DNA of 64,000 bases from Methylibium petroleiphilum PM1. Its GTDB lineage: Bacteria > Pseudomonadota > Gammaproteobacteria > Burkholderiales > Burkholderiaceae_C. The stretch covers positions 372,001 to 436,000 of the forward strand of contig NC_008825.1 in NCBI RefSeq assembly GCF_000015725.1. Reading direction: 5' to 3'. Shown in pieces: positions 52,786 to 62,448 of this stretch (position 1 is the stretch's first letter; each line of letters starts with the position of its first letter). The notes beneath the pieces were generated by a model. It did not search any database and had not been told where the DNA came from. It worked only from the letters and a program-made list of their open reading frames with translations. The translations under genes and the position numbers were made by a program.

Positions 52786-54417
52786 ATGGCTGCCTATTCG
52801 AACCCCAACGCCCCCGTCACGCGACTCGATGCCGTCGTCATCGGCGCCGGTGTGGCGGGCCTGTACCAGTTGCACAAGCTGCGCGAGCTCGGCCTGAATG
52901 TGCGCGCCTACGAAACCGGTTCCGGCGTCGGCGGCACCTGGTACTGGAACCGCTACCCCGGCGCCCGCTTCGACTCGCAGGCCGAGATCTACCAGTACTG
53001 GTTCTCGGAGGACCTGTACAAGGCCTGGAAGCCGACCGAGCGCTTCCCGGCGCAGCCGGAAACCGAGAGCTGGCTGAACTGGGTGGCCGACCGGCTGGAC
53101 CTGCGCAAGGACATCCGCTTCGGCGCACGCATCGACTCCGCCCACTACGACGACACCATCGGCCGCTGGAGCCTCGTCACGCAGCAGGGCGAGACCATCG
53201 ACACGCAGTACCTGGTGTGCTGCATGGGCATGCTGTCGGCGCCGCTGACCAACCGCTTCCACGGGCAGTCCAGCTTCAAGGGGCAGATCCACCACACGGC
53301 GCTGTGGCCCAAGGAGGGTGTGGACCTGAAGGGCAAGCGCGTGGCGGTGGTGGGTGTGGGCGCCACCGGCATCCAGGTGATCCAGTCCATCGCGCCCGAG
53401 GTGGCCGAACTGAAGGTGTTCGTGCGCACGCCGCAGTACATGATCCCGATGCGCAACCCGAAGTACGGCGAGAAGGAGTGGGCCGACTTCGCCGCGCGCT
53501 TCCATGAGCTGAAGGCGCGCGTGCGCGGCACCTTCGCCGGCTTCGACTACGACTTCGACGCCGGGCCCTGGGCCGACAAGACGCCGGCCGAGCGCGAGGT
53601 CGTGCTGCAGGGCCTGTGGGAGGACGGCTCGCTGTCGATGTGGCTCGCCTCCTTCCCGGAGATGTTCTTCGACGAGTCGGTGAGCTTCGAGGTCTCGGAG
53701 TTCGTGCGCCGCAAGATGCGCGAGCGGCTGGGCAACGACCCCGCGCTGTGCGAACTGCTGATCCCCACCGACTACGGCTTCGGCACGCACCGCGTGCCGC
53801 TGGAGAGCGGCTACCTGGAGGTCTACCTGCGCGACAACGTGGAGGGCGTGAACTGCCGGGCCACGCCGATCGAGCGCATCGTGCCCGAGGGCATCCAGAC
53901 CTCCGATGGCAAGGTGCACGAGGTCGACGTGATCATTCTCGCGGTGGGCTTCGACGCCGGCTCCGGCGCGCTGACGCGCATGGACATCCGCGGCCGCGGC
54001 GGCCGCTCGCTGAAGCAGGAGTGGAGCAAGGAGATCCGCACCGCCATGGGCATGCAGATCCACGGCTACCCCAACCTGTTCAGCACCGCCTCGCCGCTGG
54101 CGCCCACCGCGGCGCTGTGCAACATGCCCACCTGCCTGCAGGCGCAGGTGGAGTGGGTCACCGACTGCATTGCCTACGCGCGTGCCACCGGCAAGAAGGT
54201 GGTCGAGCCGACCCGCGAGTTCGAGGAGTCCTGGGTCCGGCACCACGACGAGGTGGCCAACCGCACGCTGCTGGTGAAGACCGACTCCTGGTACATGGGC
54301 TCCAACGTCGAGGGCAAGCCGCGGCGGCTGCTGTCCTATGCCGGCGGCGTGGGCAACTATCACCGGCAGTGCGACGAGCAGGCGGCCATGGGCTACCCCG
54401 GCTTCGCCATGCGCTGA
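52786..54417 (+). CDS. Flavin-dependent Baeyer-Villiger monooxygenase (type I)
   Basis: The 543-aa product has an N-terminal FAD Rossmann motif (VVIGAGVAGLYQLHKL), the stretch GSGVGGTWYWNRYPGARFDS, and the type I BVMO fingerprint F-x-G-x3-H-x3-W-P as FKGQIHHTALWP at about residues 164-175. A second dinucleotide motif VVGVGATGIQVI follows at about 188. These define NADPH-dependent Baeyer-Villiger monooxygenases that insert oxygen next to a ketone to give an ester or lactone. First gene of an operon with an esterase and an acyl-CoA ligase, controlled by a sigma-54 promoter. Confidence 0.94.
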   Translation: MAAYSNPNAPVTRLDAVVIGAGVAGLYQLHKLRELGLNVRAYETGSGVGGTWYWNRYPGARFDSQAEIYQYWFSEDLYKAWKPTERFPAQPETESWLNWVADRLDLRKDIRFGARIDSAHYDDTIGRWSLVTQQGETIDTQYLVCCMGMLSAPLTNRFHGQSSFKGQIHHTALWPKEGVDLKGKRVAVVGVGATGIQVIQSIAPEVAELKVFVRTPQYMIPMRNPKYGEKEWADFAARFHELKARVRGTFAGFDYDFDAGPWADKTPAEREVVLQGLWEDGSLSMWLASFPEMFFDESVSFEVSEFVRRKMRERLGNDPALCELLIPTDYGFGTHRVPLESGYLEVYLRDNVEGVNCRATPIERIVPEGIQTSDGKVHEVDVIILAVGFDAGSGALTRMDIRGRGGRSLKQEWSKEIRTAMGMQIHGYPNLFSTASPLAPTAALCNMPTCLQAQVEWVTDCIAYARATGKKVVEPTREFEESWVRHHDEVANRTLLVKTDSWYMGSNVEGKPRRLLSYAGGVGNYHRQCDEQAAMGYPGFAMR

Positions 54418-54435
54418 GCGCCAGGGAGACCCGCC

Positions 54436-55629
54436 ATGAACAAAGACAGGCTGGGCAGCGCGCTCGACGCGCTGCTGGATCGCAGCGTGCTGCAACCAGG
54501 CGGCGTGCCCGGCGTGGTGGCCATGGCCACCGACCGCAAGGCCGACGTCTACCGCGGCGCGGCGGGCGTGCTGCAGCTGGGCCAGGACGCTCCGATGTCG
54601 ACCGACAGCGTGTTCGCCATCTTCTCCACCACCAAGCCGCTGACCGCCACGCTGGTGATGCAGCTGGTGGAGGAGGGCGAGCTCGCGCTCGACGACGAGG
54701 CCGGCCGCTACGCGCCCGAGATCGACGAGCTGCAGGTGCTCGACGGCTTCGATGCGGCCGGGCAGCCGCGGCTGCGCGCGCCCAGGCGCCGGATCACGGT
54801 GCGCGACCTGATGCTGCACACCTCGGGCCTGTGCTACGAGTTCTTCAGCGCCGACGACCTGAAGTTCCGCGCCGCGCGCGGCATTCCCACCGTGGTGTCG
54901 TGCAGCCTCGACTCGATCCGCACCGTGCTGCTGCACGACCCCGGCGAGGCCTGGACCTACGGCGTCAACATCGACTGGATCGGCCGCATCGTGGAAAAGC
55001 TGCGCGGCGACCGGCTGGGCCACGTGATGCGCGAGCGGCTGTTCGACCCGCTGGGCATGGAGGAGATCGGCTTCGGGATGTCGGATGACATGCAGCCGCG
55101 CCGCGCCGTCATCCATGCGCGTGCCGACGATGGCACGCTCACGCCGCAGCCCGACCTGAAACTGCCCGACCCGCCGCCGATGGACATGGGCGGCCAGGGC
55201 CTGTACGCGACGGTGGGCGAGTACATGAAGTTCATCCGCATGCTGCTCAACGACGGCAGCGGGCCGTTCGGTCGGGTGCTGAGGCCGGAGACGGTGGACG
55301 CGCTGGCGCAGGACGGGCTGAAGGCCCTGGGCCTGTCGGCGGGTGGGTGGACCACGTCGATCCCCTCGCTGGCCAACACCGGCGAGTTCCTGCCCGGCAC
55401 CGACAAGGGCTGGGCCTACAGCTTCATGACCAACCGGGAGCGCGCGCCCACCGGCCGCAGCGCCGGTTCGCTGATGTGGGCGGGCCTGGCCAACTGCTTC
55501 TTCTGGGCCGACCGCCGGGCCGGCATCGGCGGCTACTGGGCCACGCAGATCCTGCCGCTGATGGACGCCGCGTCCTACCCGGGCTTCGTGGAGTTCGAGT
55601 CCACCGTCTACCAGCACCGCAGCGCATGA
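54436..55629 (+). CDS. Serine esterase of the beta-lactamase (class C/EstB) family
   Basis: The 397-aa product has the S-x-x-K motif STTK at about residues 64-67 (FAIFSTTKPLTATLVMQ) and a tyrosine motif YGVN at about 175, as in family VIII esterases, which hydrolyse esters rather than beta-lactams. No signal peptide, so cytosolic. Its ATG lies 18 bases after the BVMO stop and its last bases overlap the ligase start (ATGA). The ester from the monooxygenase is the expected substrate, giving an alcohol and an acid. Confidence 0.9.
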   Translation: MNKDRLGSALDALLDRSVLQPGGVPGVVAMATDRKADVYRGAAGVLQLGQDAPMSTDSVFAIFSTTKPLTATLVMQLVEEGELALDDEAGRYAPEIDELQVLDGFDAAGQPRLRAPRRRITVRDLMLHTSGLCYEFFSADDLKFRAARGIPTVVSCSLDSIRTVLLHDPGEAWTYGVNIDWIGRIVEKLRGDRLGHVMRERLFDPLGMEEIGFGMSDDMQPRRAVIHARADDGTLTPQPDLKLPDPPPMDMGGQGLYATVGEYMKFIRMLLNDGSGPFGRVLRPETVDALAQDGLKALGLSAGGWTTSIPSLANTGEFLPGTDKGWAYSFMTNRERAPTGRSAGSLMWAGLANCFFWADRRAGIGGYWATQILPLMDAASYPGFVEFESTVYQHRSA

Positions 55630-57521
55630 CCGACTACGCCACCTTCTACCGCCGCTCGATCGAAGACCCGAAGGGTTTCTGGGCCGAGCAGGCCGAGCTG
55701 ATCGACTGGCACCGCCCGTTCGACGAAGTGCTCGACGACAGCCGGCCGCCCTTCACCCGCTGGTTCGTCGGCGGCCAGACCAACCTCTGCCACAACGCCG
55801 TCGACCGCCACGCCGCCCGGCGCCCCGACGACAACGCCCTCATCTGGGTCTCCACCGAAGTCGGTCAGGAACGCACCTACAGCTACGCCCAACTCCAGCG
55901 CGAAGTCGAACGCATGGCCGCCGGCCTCGTCGAACTCGGCGTCGGCCAGGGCGACCGCGTCCTCATCTACATGCCCATGATCCCCGAGGCCGCCTTCGCC
56001 ATGCTCGCCTGCGTGCGCATCGGCGCCATCCACTCCGTCGTCTTCGGCGGCTTCGCCAGCGTCAGCCTCGCCAGCCGCATCGACGACGCCCAACCCAAAC
56101 TCATCGTCAGCGCCGACGCCGGCAGCCGCGCCGGCAAAGTCGTCCCCTACAAACCCCTCCTCGACGAAGCCATCCGCCTGGCCAAGAACAAACCCCGGCA
56201 CGTCCTCATGGTCGACCGCGGCCTCGCCCCCAGCCAACCCGTCGAAGGCCGCGACATCGACTACGCCACCCTCAGGGCGCGCCACCTCGACAGCCGCGTC
56301 CCCTGCACCTGGGTCGACGCCACCCACCCCAGCTACACCCTCTACACCAGCGGCACCACCGGCACCCCCAAGGGCGTACAGCGCGACACCGGCGGCTACG
56401 CCGTCGCGCTGGCCGCCAGCATGAAACACATCTACCTCGGCAACGCCGGCGAAACCTACTTCTCCACCAGCGACATCGGCTGGGTCGTCGGCCACAGCTA
56501 CATCGTCTACGGCCCGCTCCTCGCCGGCATGGCCACCATCATGTACGAAGGCCTGCCCATCCGCCCCGACGCCGCCATCTGGTGGAGCCTGGTCGAGAAA
56601 TACAAAGTCACCGCCATGTTCAGCGCCCCCACCGCCGTGCGCGTGCTCAAGAAACAAGACCCCGCGGCCCTCAAGAAACACGACCTCAGCAGCCTGCGCG
56701 CCCTGTTCCTGGCCGGAGAGCCGCTCGACGAACCCACCGCCCAGTGGATCGCCGACGCCCTGGGCGTGCCCATCGTCGACAACTACTGGCAGACCGAATC
56801 CGGCTGGCCCATCCTCAGCATCGCCAACGGCGTGCAGCGCCAGCCCAGCAAGTTCGGCAGCCCCGGCATCCCCACCTACGGCTACAAGGTCAAGCTCGTC
56901 GACGACGCCAGCGGCGAAGAACTGCACGGCGCCCACCAGAAAGGCGTGCTCGTGGTCGAAGGCCCGCTGCCGCCCGGCTTCATGCAGACCGTCTGGCGCG
57001 ACGACGACCGCTTCGTCAACACCTACTGGAAAAGCGTGCCCGGCCAGAGCGTCTACAGCAGCTTCGACTGGGGCATCCGGGACGAAGACGGCTACTACTA
57101 CATCCTCGGGCGCACCGACGACGTCATCAACGTCGCCGGGCACCGGCTGGGCACCCGCGAGATCGAGGAAAGCGTCTCCAGCCACGCCAACGTGGCCGAA
57201 GTGGCGGTGGTCGGGGTGGCCGATCAGCTCAAGGGCCAGGTGGCCGTGGCCTTCGTGGTGCCCAAGGACGCGCGGGGGCTGGAGGAGCCGCAGGCGCGGC
57301 TGAAGCTCGAGGGCGACATCATGAAGACGGTGGACCAGCAGCTCGGGGCGGTGGCGAGGCCGGCGCGGGTGCACTTCGTGACGCTGCTGCCCAAGACCCG
57401 CTCGGGCAAGCTGCTGCGCCGTGCGCTGCAGGCGGTGGCCGAGGGCCGCGACCCGGGCGACCTGACCACCATCGAGGACCCCACGGCCTTGCAGGCGATC
57501 CGGGAGTTGCTCGGGCGGTGA
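55626..57521 (+). CDS. prpE: Propionyl-/acetyl-CoA synthetase-type acyl-CoA ligase (PrpE-like)
   Basis: The 631-aa product belongs to the acetyl-/propionyl-CoA synthetase branch of ANL enzymes: N-terminal MTDYATFYRRSIEDPKGFWA, FGGFASVSLASRIDDAQPKL, ATP motif LYTSGTTGTPKGVQRDTGGY, DNYWQTESGWPILS and hinge YYYILGRTDDVINVAGHRLG. The C-terminal acetylatable Lys is in PKTRSGKLLRRAL. It activates a short-chain acid, most likely the one released by the esterase. Translationally coupled to the esterase gene. Local codon choice is unusually C-rich at third positions between 55.8 and 56.7 kb. Confidence 0.9.
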   Translation: MTDYATFYRRSIEDPKGFWAEQAELIDWHRPFDEVLDDSRPPFTRWFVGGQTNLCHNAVDRHAARRPDDNALIWVSTEVGQERTYSYAQLQREVERMAAGLVELGVGQGDRVLIYMPMIPEAAFAMLACVRIGAIHSVVFGGFASVSLASRIDDAQPKLIVSADAGSRAGKVVPYKPLLDEAIRLAKNKPRHVLMVDRGLAPSQPVEGRDIDYATLRARHLDSRVPCTWVDATHPSYTLYTSGTTGTPKGVQRDTGGYAVALAASMKHIYLGNAGETYFSTSDIGWVVGHSYIVYGPLLAGMATIMYEGLPIRPDAAIWWSLVEKYKVTAMFSAPTAVRVLKKQDPAALKKHDLSSLRALFLAGEPLDEPTAQWIADALGVPIVDNYWQTESGWPILSIANGVQRQPSKFGSPGIPTYGYKVKLVDDASGEELHGAHQKGVLVVEGPLPPGFMQTVWRDDDRFVNTYWKSVPGQSVYSSFDWGIRDEDGYYYILGRTDDVINVAGHRLGTREIEESVSSHANVAEVAVVGVADQLKGQVAVAFVVPKDARGLEEPQARLKLEGDIMKTVDQQLGAVARPARVHFVTLLPKTRSGKLLRRALQAVAEGRDPGDLTTIEDPTALQAIRELLGR

Positions 57522-57554
57522 GGCAGGGGGCGGTGGCCGCGCGGCGGCCACCGT

Positions 57555-59549
57555 TCAGTGGATGCCGTCGCGCGCGATCGGCCGCTCGTCGTGGCCCGCC
57601 TGGGTGAACTCGCTCTGGTCGATGGCGAGTTCCGCGAACTTGCGGTACAGCGTGGAGCGCGCAATGCCCAGCGCGCTGGCCACGTGGTTGACCTTGCGGT
57701 ACTTGCGCAGCAGGCCCAGGATCAGCTGGCGCTCGTAGTCGCGCACGGCGGCCAGACCTTCGCCGGCCGTGCCGGCCACCACCGGTTCGGTGCTGGTCTC
57801 GGGTGGACGGGTCACTTCGGGCGGCAGGCATTCGAGGCCGATCGCGCCATCGGCGCACAGCACGGCGGCCTCGATCACGTTGCGCACCTCGCGCGCATTG
57901 CCCGGCCAGCGGTAGCGTTCGAGCGCGGCGCGGGTGTCCGGCGGGAGCTGCACCGTGGGCAGGCCGTGCTTCTGGCGCATGGCGTCGCCGAACTGGTCGA
58001 TCAGCAGCGTCAGGTCGCAGGGCCGCTCGCGCAGCGGCTTGATGGACTTCTGGACGATCTTCAGTCGGAAGTACAGGTCTTGGCGGAACCGGCCCTGCGC
58101 GACCAGCTGCTCCAGGTTGCGGTGCGTCGCGGCGATGATGCGGCAGCGCGCCTGCTGGGTTTCGCAGGAGCCCACGCGCTGGTAGCTGCCGTCCTCGAGC
58201 ACGCGCAGCATCGCGGCCTGCATGGCCAGCGGCAGCTCGCCCACTTCGTCGAGGAACAGCGTGCCGCCCTTGGCGGACTCGAAGTAGCCGGCCCGGCCGC
58301 GCGGGTCGGCGCCGGAGAACGCGCCCCTCACGTAGCCGAAGAAGGTGCTCTCCATCAGGTCTTCGCTGATCGCGCCGCAGTTCACCGCGATGTAGGGCTC
58401 GGCGCGGCGCGGGCTGCTGGCGTGCAACTGGCGCGCGAGCAGCTCCTTGCCGGTGCCGGTCTCGCCGATGATCAGCACGTTCACGTCGGCCGCCGCCACG
58501 CGCTCCAGCTCGGCCAGCATGCGCCGGGTGTCCGGGTCGCGGGTGAGGAAGTGGCCGAAGCGCTTGACCGGCTCCACCGCGTCGCGCAACGAGGACGGCG
58601 TGTTCGACGGCAGGAACACGCGGTCGTAGCTGGCGGGCTTGGCCAGCAGGATGAGGGTGCCGATGCGCGATTCGGAGTTGGGAGCCGTCACCTCGAAGGT
58701 TTCGCGCACGGCGGGGGTGCCCTCGAAGCCGCCCGAGGCCCAGTTCTCGGCGATGCGCCGGCAGCGGTCGCTGGGCGTGTGGATGGCCAGGCGCCCGGCA
58801 TGGTCCAGCGCCAGCATGTCGTCGAAGGGGTAACGGCGAGCCGCCTCGCTGAAGGCGGTGACCAGGCGGCTGCGCTCGAGCTCGCGGTGCATGGTCATGC
58901 GCGCCTGGATGGAGTTCGCGACCGAGACCGTGAGTGCGAGCGCCTGTTCGCGGAAATCCGACGCCATGGTCGTGTAGTCGATGACGCCGAGCACGGTGTG
59001 GCCGTCGGCGTCGAAGATGGGCGCGGCGCAGCACGACCACGACTGCCAGCCCTCGCAGAAGTGCTCGGAGGCGAACACGTGCACCGGCTGCCGCTTCGCG
59101 AGTGCCGTGCCGATGCCGTTGGTGCCTGCCGTGGCCTCGTCCCATTGCGAGCCCACGACGATGCCGGTGCGGCTGGCTGCGAACTCGCCGACACGCGGGT
59201 CGCCGCTGATGTGCAGCGCGCAGCCGGAGCGGTCGATCAGGATCATGATCCCCGGCACGTCGGCGAGGAAGCGGTCGACGTCCCTCACGATCGGCACCGC
59301 GGTTTCGAGCAGCAGCTGTTCCGCCTGCATGCGCAGGCGGAATTCGCTGTCGCTCAGGCGGCGGCCCATGGTCATGGCGACATCGACGCCCAGCGCCTTG
59401 CAGCGCTGCCATTCGTGCAGCAGGAGCTGCTGGTAGGTGTCGCGGCGCTCCTCGGTGTCGATCAGCCCGGCGTTGAAGCGCTCCCACAGGCTCTTGACCC
59501 CGCGGGCGTCCTTGTCGAAGCCGAGGTAGGGGCTGGCGTTCGGCTTCAT
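57555..59549 (-). CDS. Sigma-54-dependent activator, AcoR-like (GAF - AAA+ - Fis HTH)
   Basis: The 664-aa product has a GAF region at about 85-215 (SQWDEATAGTNGIGTALAKR). The AAA+ domain has Walker A GETGTGKE at about 362-369, the sigma-54 contact loop GAFSGA at about 409-414 (Ser in place of Thr), and Walker B GTLFLDE at about 429-435. The Fis HTH is VNHVASALGIARSTLYRKFA. It lies between two operons that share palindromes and -24/-12 boxes and is the obvious activator of both. Convergent with the prpE-like gene by 33 bases and divergent from the RND gene. Confidence 0.93.
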   Translation of the reverse strand: MKPNASPYLGFDKDARGVKSLWERFNAGLIDTEERRDTYQQLLLHEWQRCKALGVDVAMTMGRRLSDSEFRLRMQAEQLLLETAVPIVRDVDRFLADVPGIMILIDRSGCALHISGDPRVGEFAASRTGIVVGSQWDEATAGTNGIGTALAKRQPVHVFASEHFCEGWQSWSCCAAPIFDADGHTVLGVIDYTTMASDFREQALALTVSVANSIQARMTMHRELERSRLVTAFSEAARRYPFDDMLALDHAGRLAIHTPSDRCRRIAENWASGGFEGTPAVRETFEVTAPNSESRIGTLILLAKPASYDRVFLPSNTPSSLRDAVEPVKRFGHFLTRDPDTRRMLAELERVAAADVNVLIIGETGTGKELLARQLHASSPRRAEPYIAVNCGAISEDLMESTFFGYVRGAFSGADPRGRAGYFESAKGGTLFLDEVGELPLAMQAAMLRVLEDGSYQRVGSCETQQARCRIIAATHRNLEQLVAQGRFRQDLYFRLKIVQKSIKPLRERPCDLTLLIDQFGDAMRQKHGLPTVQLPPDTRAALERYRWPGNAREVRNVIEAAVLCADGAIGLECLPPEVTRPPETSTEPVVAGTAGEGLAAVRDYERQLILGLLRKYRKVNHVASALGIARSTLYRKFAELAIDQSEFTQAGHDERPIARDGIH

Positions 59550-59650
59550 GACAGACCTGCGCTCATCGCGTGAATCCCGTGCGGTGGTGAGTGAGGAAAG
59601 GTCTGCCGATTACACCGGTTGGCCGGCTTCTTCTCAAGCAGATCAAACCC

Positions 59651-59735
59651 TGTCCGGTGTCCCAGGAATCGGACAGCCGGCGCCGCGCGGCGCGCGGCGA
59701 TCGGGCCTGTCCGGAGTCTCGGACACGCTGTCCGA
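59651..59735. promoter_or_regulatory. Activator-binding region upstream of the RND/DUF1329 operon
   Basis: One distal site TGTCCG (59651-59656) and CGGACA (59670-59675), then TGTCCG at 59708-59713 and the exact 17-base palindrome TCGGACACGCTGTCCGA at 59719-59735, the same as at 52624-52640. The palindrome ends 95 bases before the -24 box. The distal site might serve autoregulation of the activator gene on the other side. Confidence 0.75.
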
Positions 59736-59796
59736 AAGTGGGGCGCGCCCGAACGCCCGGACGGCCCGCCGAGGCCCGCGACAGGGTCGCCGGTTC

Positions 59797-59808
59797 AGGG
59801 TGAACCCT
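59797..59808. promoter_or_regulatory. Shared promoter-proximal element AGGGTGAACCCT (second copy)
   Basis: Identical to the 12-mer at 52701-52712 and at nearly the same distance (22 bases) from the -24 box. Confidence 0.6.
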
Positions 59809-59830
59809 GGCGCCAGGCCGGCAAACGCCA

Positions 59831-59845
59831 TGGCCCGTGATTTGC
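59831..59845 (+). promoter_or_regulatory. Sigma-54 (-24/-12) promoter of the RND/DUF1329 operon
   Basis: TGGCCCGTGATTTGC with GG and GC ten bases apart. Transcription should start near 59857, which rules out any start codon of the RND gene upstream of that point. Confidence 0.82.
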
Positions 59846-59959
59846 GATTCCGGGGTCGGTGCCGCTGCGCGATGCAGCGGTCGCTGCGCGCGCTGGCCGC
59901 CCCGGGAGCGACGGCATGCGGTTACTCAACGAATGGATGAACGGATGCCCAGGTGCCTG

Positions 59960-62377
59960 ATGGAAAAGATTGACCTGCGACGCAAGCTGGCGCGATTTGC
60001 ACTGGGGAACCGGTGGGCGATCCTGGTGGTGATGGGGCTGATCACGGCGTTCTTTGCGGTGGGCCTGGTGCGCGTGGACGTGAAGACCATCTTCTCGGAC
60101 CTGTTCCCGAAGAACCACCCCTTCGTGCAGGTCTACAAGGACCACCCCAACTTCGGCAATCCGCTGACCGTCACGCTGATGATCAAGCGTGTCGATGGCA
60201 AGGACGTGTTCCAGGCCGACACGCTCGAGAAGATCTGGCGCATCTCGCGCGACATCGACCTCACGCCCGGGGTCGACCACGACCAGATCCTCTCCATCGC
60301 CACCTCCAAGGCGCGCTACACCGTCATCACCCCCGACGGCATCTTCTCGCAGCCCATCATGGACGACGAGCTGCCCAAGACGGCAGAGCAGCTCGCCGAG
60401 ATCCGCCGCCGCGTCGACGAATCCCCCGGAGCCAACACCTTCCTCGTGTCCTCCGACGGCACCGCCACCATCGTCAACGCCACCTTCATCGAACAATCCG
60501 TCGACTACGGCAAGGTCTTCGACGCCGTCCAGGCCATCGTCAAGAACGAGACCGACGCTGCGCACGAGATCCACGCGGCCGGCTTCCCCGTCATGACCGG
60601 GTGGATCTACGCCTTCGGCGACAACACCCTCGAGATCTTCGCGATCACCCTGATCCTGATGTTCGGCGTGCTCGCCTTCCACATGCGCAACGTCGCCGGC
60701 ATCCTCGTGCCCGTGCTCGTCAGCGCCGTCTCGGCCATCTGGGGCTTCGGCCTCGTCGGCTGGCTCGGCCTGCCCGTCGAGCCCCTGCTCATGGTCGTGC
60801 CGCTGCTGCTCATCGCCCGCTGCTTCAGCCACTGCGTGCAAGCCACCGAGCGCTACTTCGAACTCCTGCACGACGGCCACCCCAAGGACAAGGCCGCCGA
60901 ACTCTCCCTCGTCTCCCTCGTCTACCCCGGCACCCTGGGCATCTTCACCGACGTGTGCGGCCTGCTCCTCGTCGCCCTCGCGCCCATCCCGGCCATGGAG
61001 CGCTTCGCCCTCTTCACCGGCCTGTGGGCGCTCAACCTCGTCCCCTGCAGCGTCTTCCTCACCCCCATCCTGCTCAGCCTCATGCCGAGGCCGAACAACA
61101 TCGAGCACCTGCTCGGCAACGACCAGCACAGCGGCCCCGTCCAGCGCGGCATCCAGGGCACGCTCGGCGGCTTCGCTGCCCTCTCCACCGGACGCAACGC
61201 CCGCTACACCGGCATCGTCTTCATCGTCCTCGGCATCGTCGCCGTCTTCCTCATGCTGCGCGTGCAGGTCGGCAACCCCGTCGAAGGCACCAACCTGCTG
61301 CGCTACGACTCCAAGTTCAACCTCGCCGTGCGCGAGATCAACCAGCACTTCCCCGGCTCCATGACCATGGAAGTCGTGTTCGAAGGCAAGGGCAACGCCC
61401 GCATCGTGCGCCAGAGCGACACCCTCACCACGATGCGCGACCTCCAGCACTGCCTGGAGAGCAGCCCCAACCCGCCCACGGCCACCCTGTCCTTCGCCGA
61501 CCTCGCGCCCGAAGCCAACCGCGTCTTCAGCGGCGGCAACCCCAAGTGGTCGCCGCTCGACAACGACGATGCCTCCGCCTCGGCCGCCGTCACCGGCCTC
61601 ATGGCCGGCACCAACGCCAAGGCCTTCCTGCACGTCACCGACTTCGAACAGAAGAACGGCACCGTCTCGCTCTGGTACTCCAACAACAAGCAAGAGACGG
61701 TGGACACCGCGCTGGCCCAGGCCCGTGCCTGCGTCGAGAAAGTCGGCCCCGAGCACCCCACCTTCACCATCCGGCTGGCCTCCGGGGCGATCGCGCTGCA
61801 GCAATCCATCAACGACACCGTGGTGCGCTACGAAAGCCGCATCCTGCTGGCCTTGAACCTCGTCATCCTGATCGGCTGCTCGCTCGCCTACCGCTCCATC
61901 GTCGCGGGCCTGCTGCTGCTCATCCCGGTGAACCTGGCCAACGCCATGCTCACCGCCTCCATGTCGCTCGCCGGCGTCGGCCTGGACGTCAACTCGCTGC
62001 CCATCCTGGCCATCGGCATCGGGGTCGGCATCGACTACGGCATCTACCTCATGACGCGCATCTGCGAGGAATACCAGGTGGCCAACAAGGACCTGGGCGT
62101 GGCGATCCGGGTGGCGCTCAAGACCTGCGGCAAGGCCATCTTCTTCACCGCCTCGCTGATGACGATCGGGCTGGCGCCGTGGTACTTCCTGTCGGAGCTC
62201 AAGTTCCTCTCCGACACCGGGCTGCTGCTGGTGATCCTGATGCTCATCAACATGGTGCTGGCGCTGGTGCTGCTGCCGCTGCTGGTGTACCTGATCAAGC
62301 CCAAGTTCCTCGACAGCGACATGTCGGCCCTGTCCGAATCCCTGGAGAAGAAGCCTCAGACGGCGGTGCCTGCCTGA
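59960..62377 (+). CDS. RND-superfamily (MMPL-type) transporter
   Basis: The product is about 805 aa from MEKIDLRRKLARFALGNRWA; ATGs at 59933 and 59945 are alternatives. Two halves, each with a periplasmic loop and a bundle of helices: the first helix GNRWAILVVMGLITAFFAVG, the block ITLILMFGVLAFHMRNVAGI with GLPVEPLLMVVPLLLIARCF, and the repeat LNLVILIGCSLAYRSIVAGL with DVNSLPILAIGIGVGIDYG. This matches MMPL/RND hydrophobe exporters. Co-transcribed with DUF1329 and a further exported protein. Such sets are seen near catabolic BVMO genes and are thought to move hydrophobic substrates across the envelope; direction is not deducible. Confidence 0.88.
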   Translation: MEKIDLRRKLARFALGNRWAILVVMGLITAFFAVGLVRVDVKTIFSDLFPKNHPFVQVYKDHPNFGNPLTVTLMIKRVDGKDVFQADTLEKIWRISRDIDLTPGVDHDQILSIATSKARYTVITPDGIFSQPIMDDELPKTAEQLAEIRRRVDESPGANTFLVSSDGTATIVNATFIEQSVDYGKVFDAVQAIVKNETDAAHEIHAAGFPVMTGWIYAFGDNTLEIFAITLILMFGVLAFHMRNVAGILVPVLVSAVSAIWGFGLVGWLGLPVEPLLMVVPLLLIARCFSHCVQATERYFELLHDGHPKDKAAELSLVSLVYPGTLGIFTDVCGLLLVALAPIPAMERFALFTGLWALNLVPCSVFLTPILLSLMPRPNNIEHLLGNDQHSGPVQRGIQGTLGGFAALSTGRNARYTGIVFIVLGIVAVFLMLRVQVGNPVEGTNLLRYDSKFNLAVREINQHFPGSMTMEVVFEGKGNARIVRQSDTLTTMRDLQHCLESSPNPPTATLSFADLAPEANRVFSGGNPKWSPLDNDDASASAAVTGLMAGTNAKAFLHVTDFEQKNGTVSLWYSNNKQETVDTALAQARACVEKVGPEHPTFTIRLASGAIALQQSINDTVVRYESRILLALNLVILIGCSLAYRSIVAGLLLLIPVNLANAMLTASMSLAGVGLDVNSLPILAIGIGVGIDYGIYLMTRICEEYQVANKDLGVAIRVALKTCGKAIFFTASLMTIGLAPWYFLSELKFLSDTGLLLVILMLINMVLALVLLPLLVYLIKPKFLDSDMSALSESLEKKPQTAVPA

Positions 62378-62448
62378 GCCCTGTGAGAGTGCGCCGCCCC
62401 CCGCTGGGTGGGGACTGCGAATTGTCGACAACGAAGTAGGAGACGACC

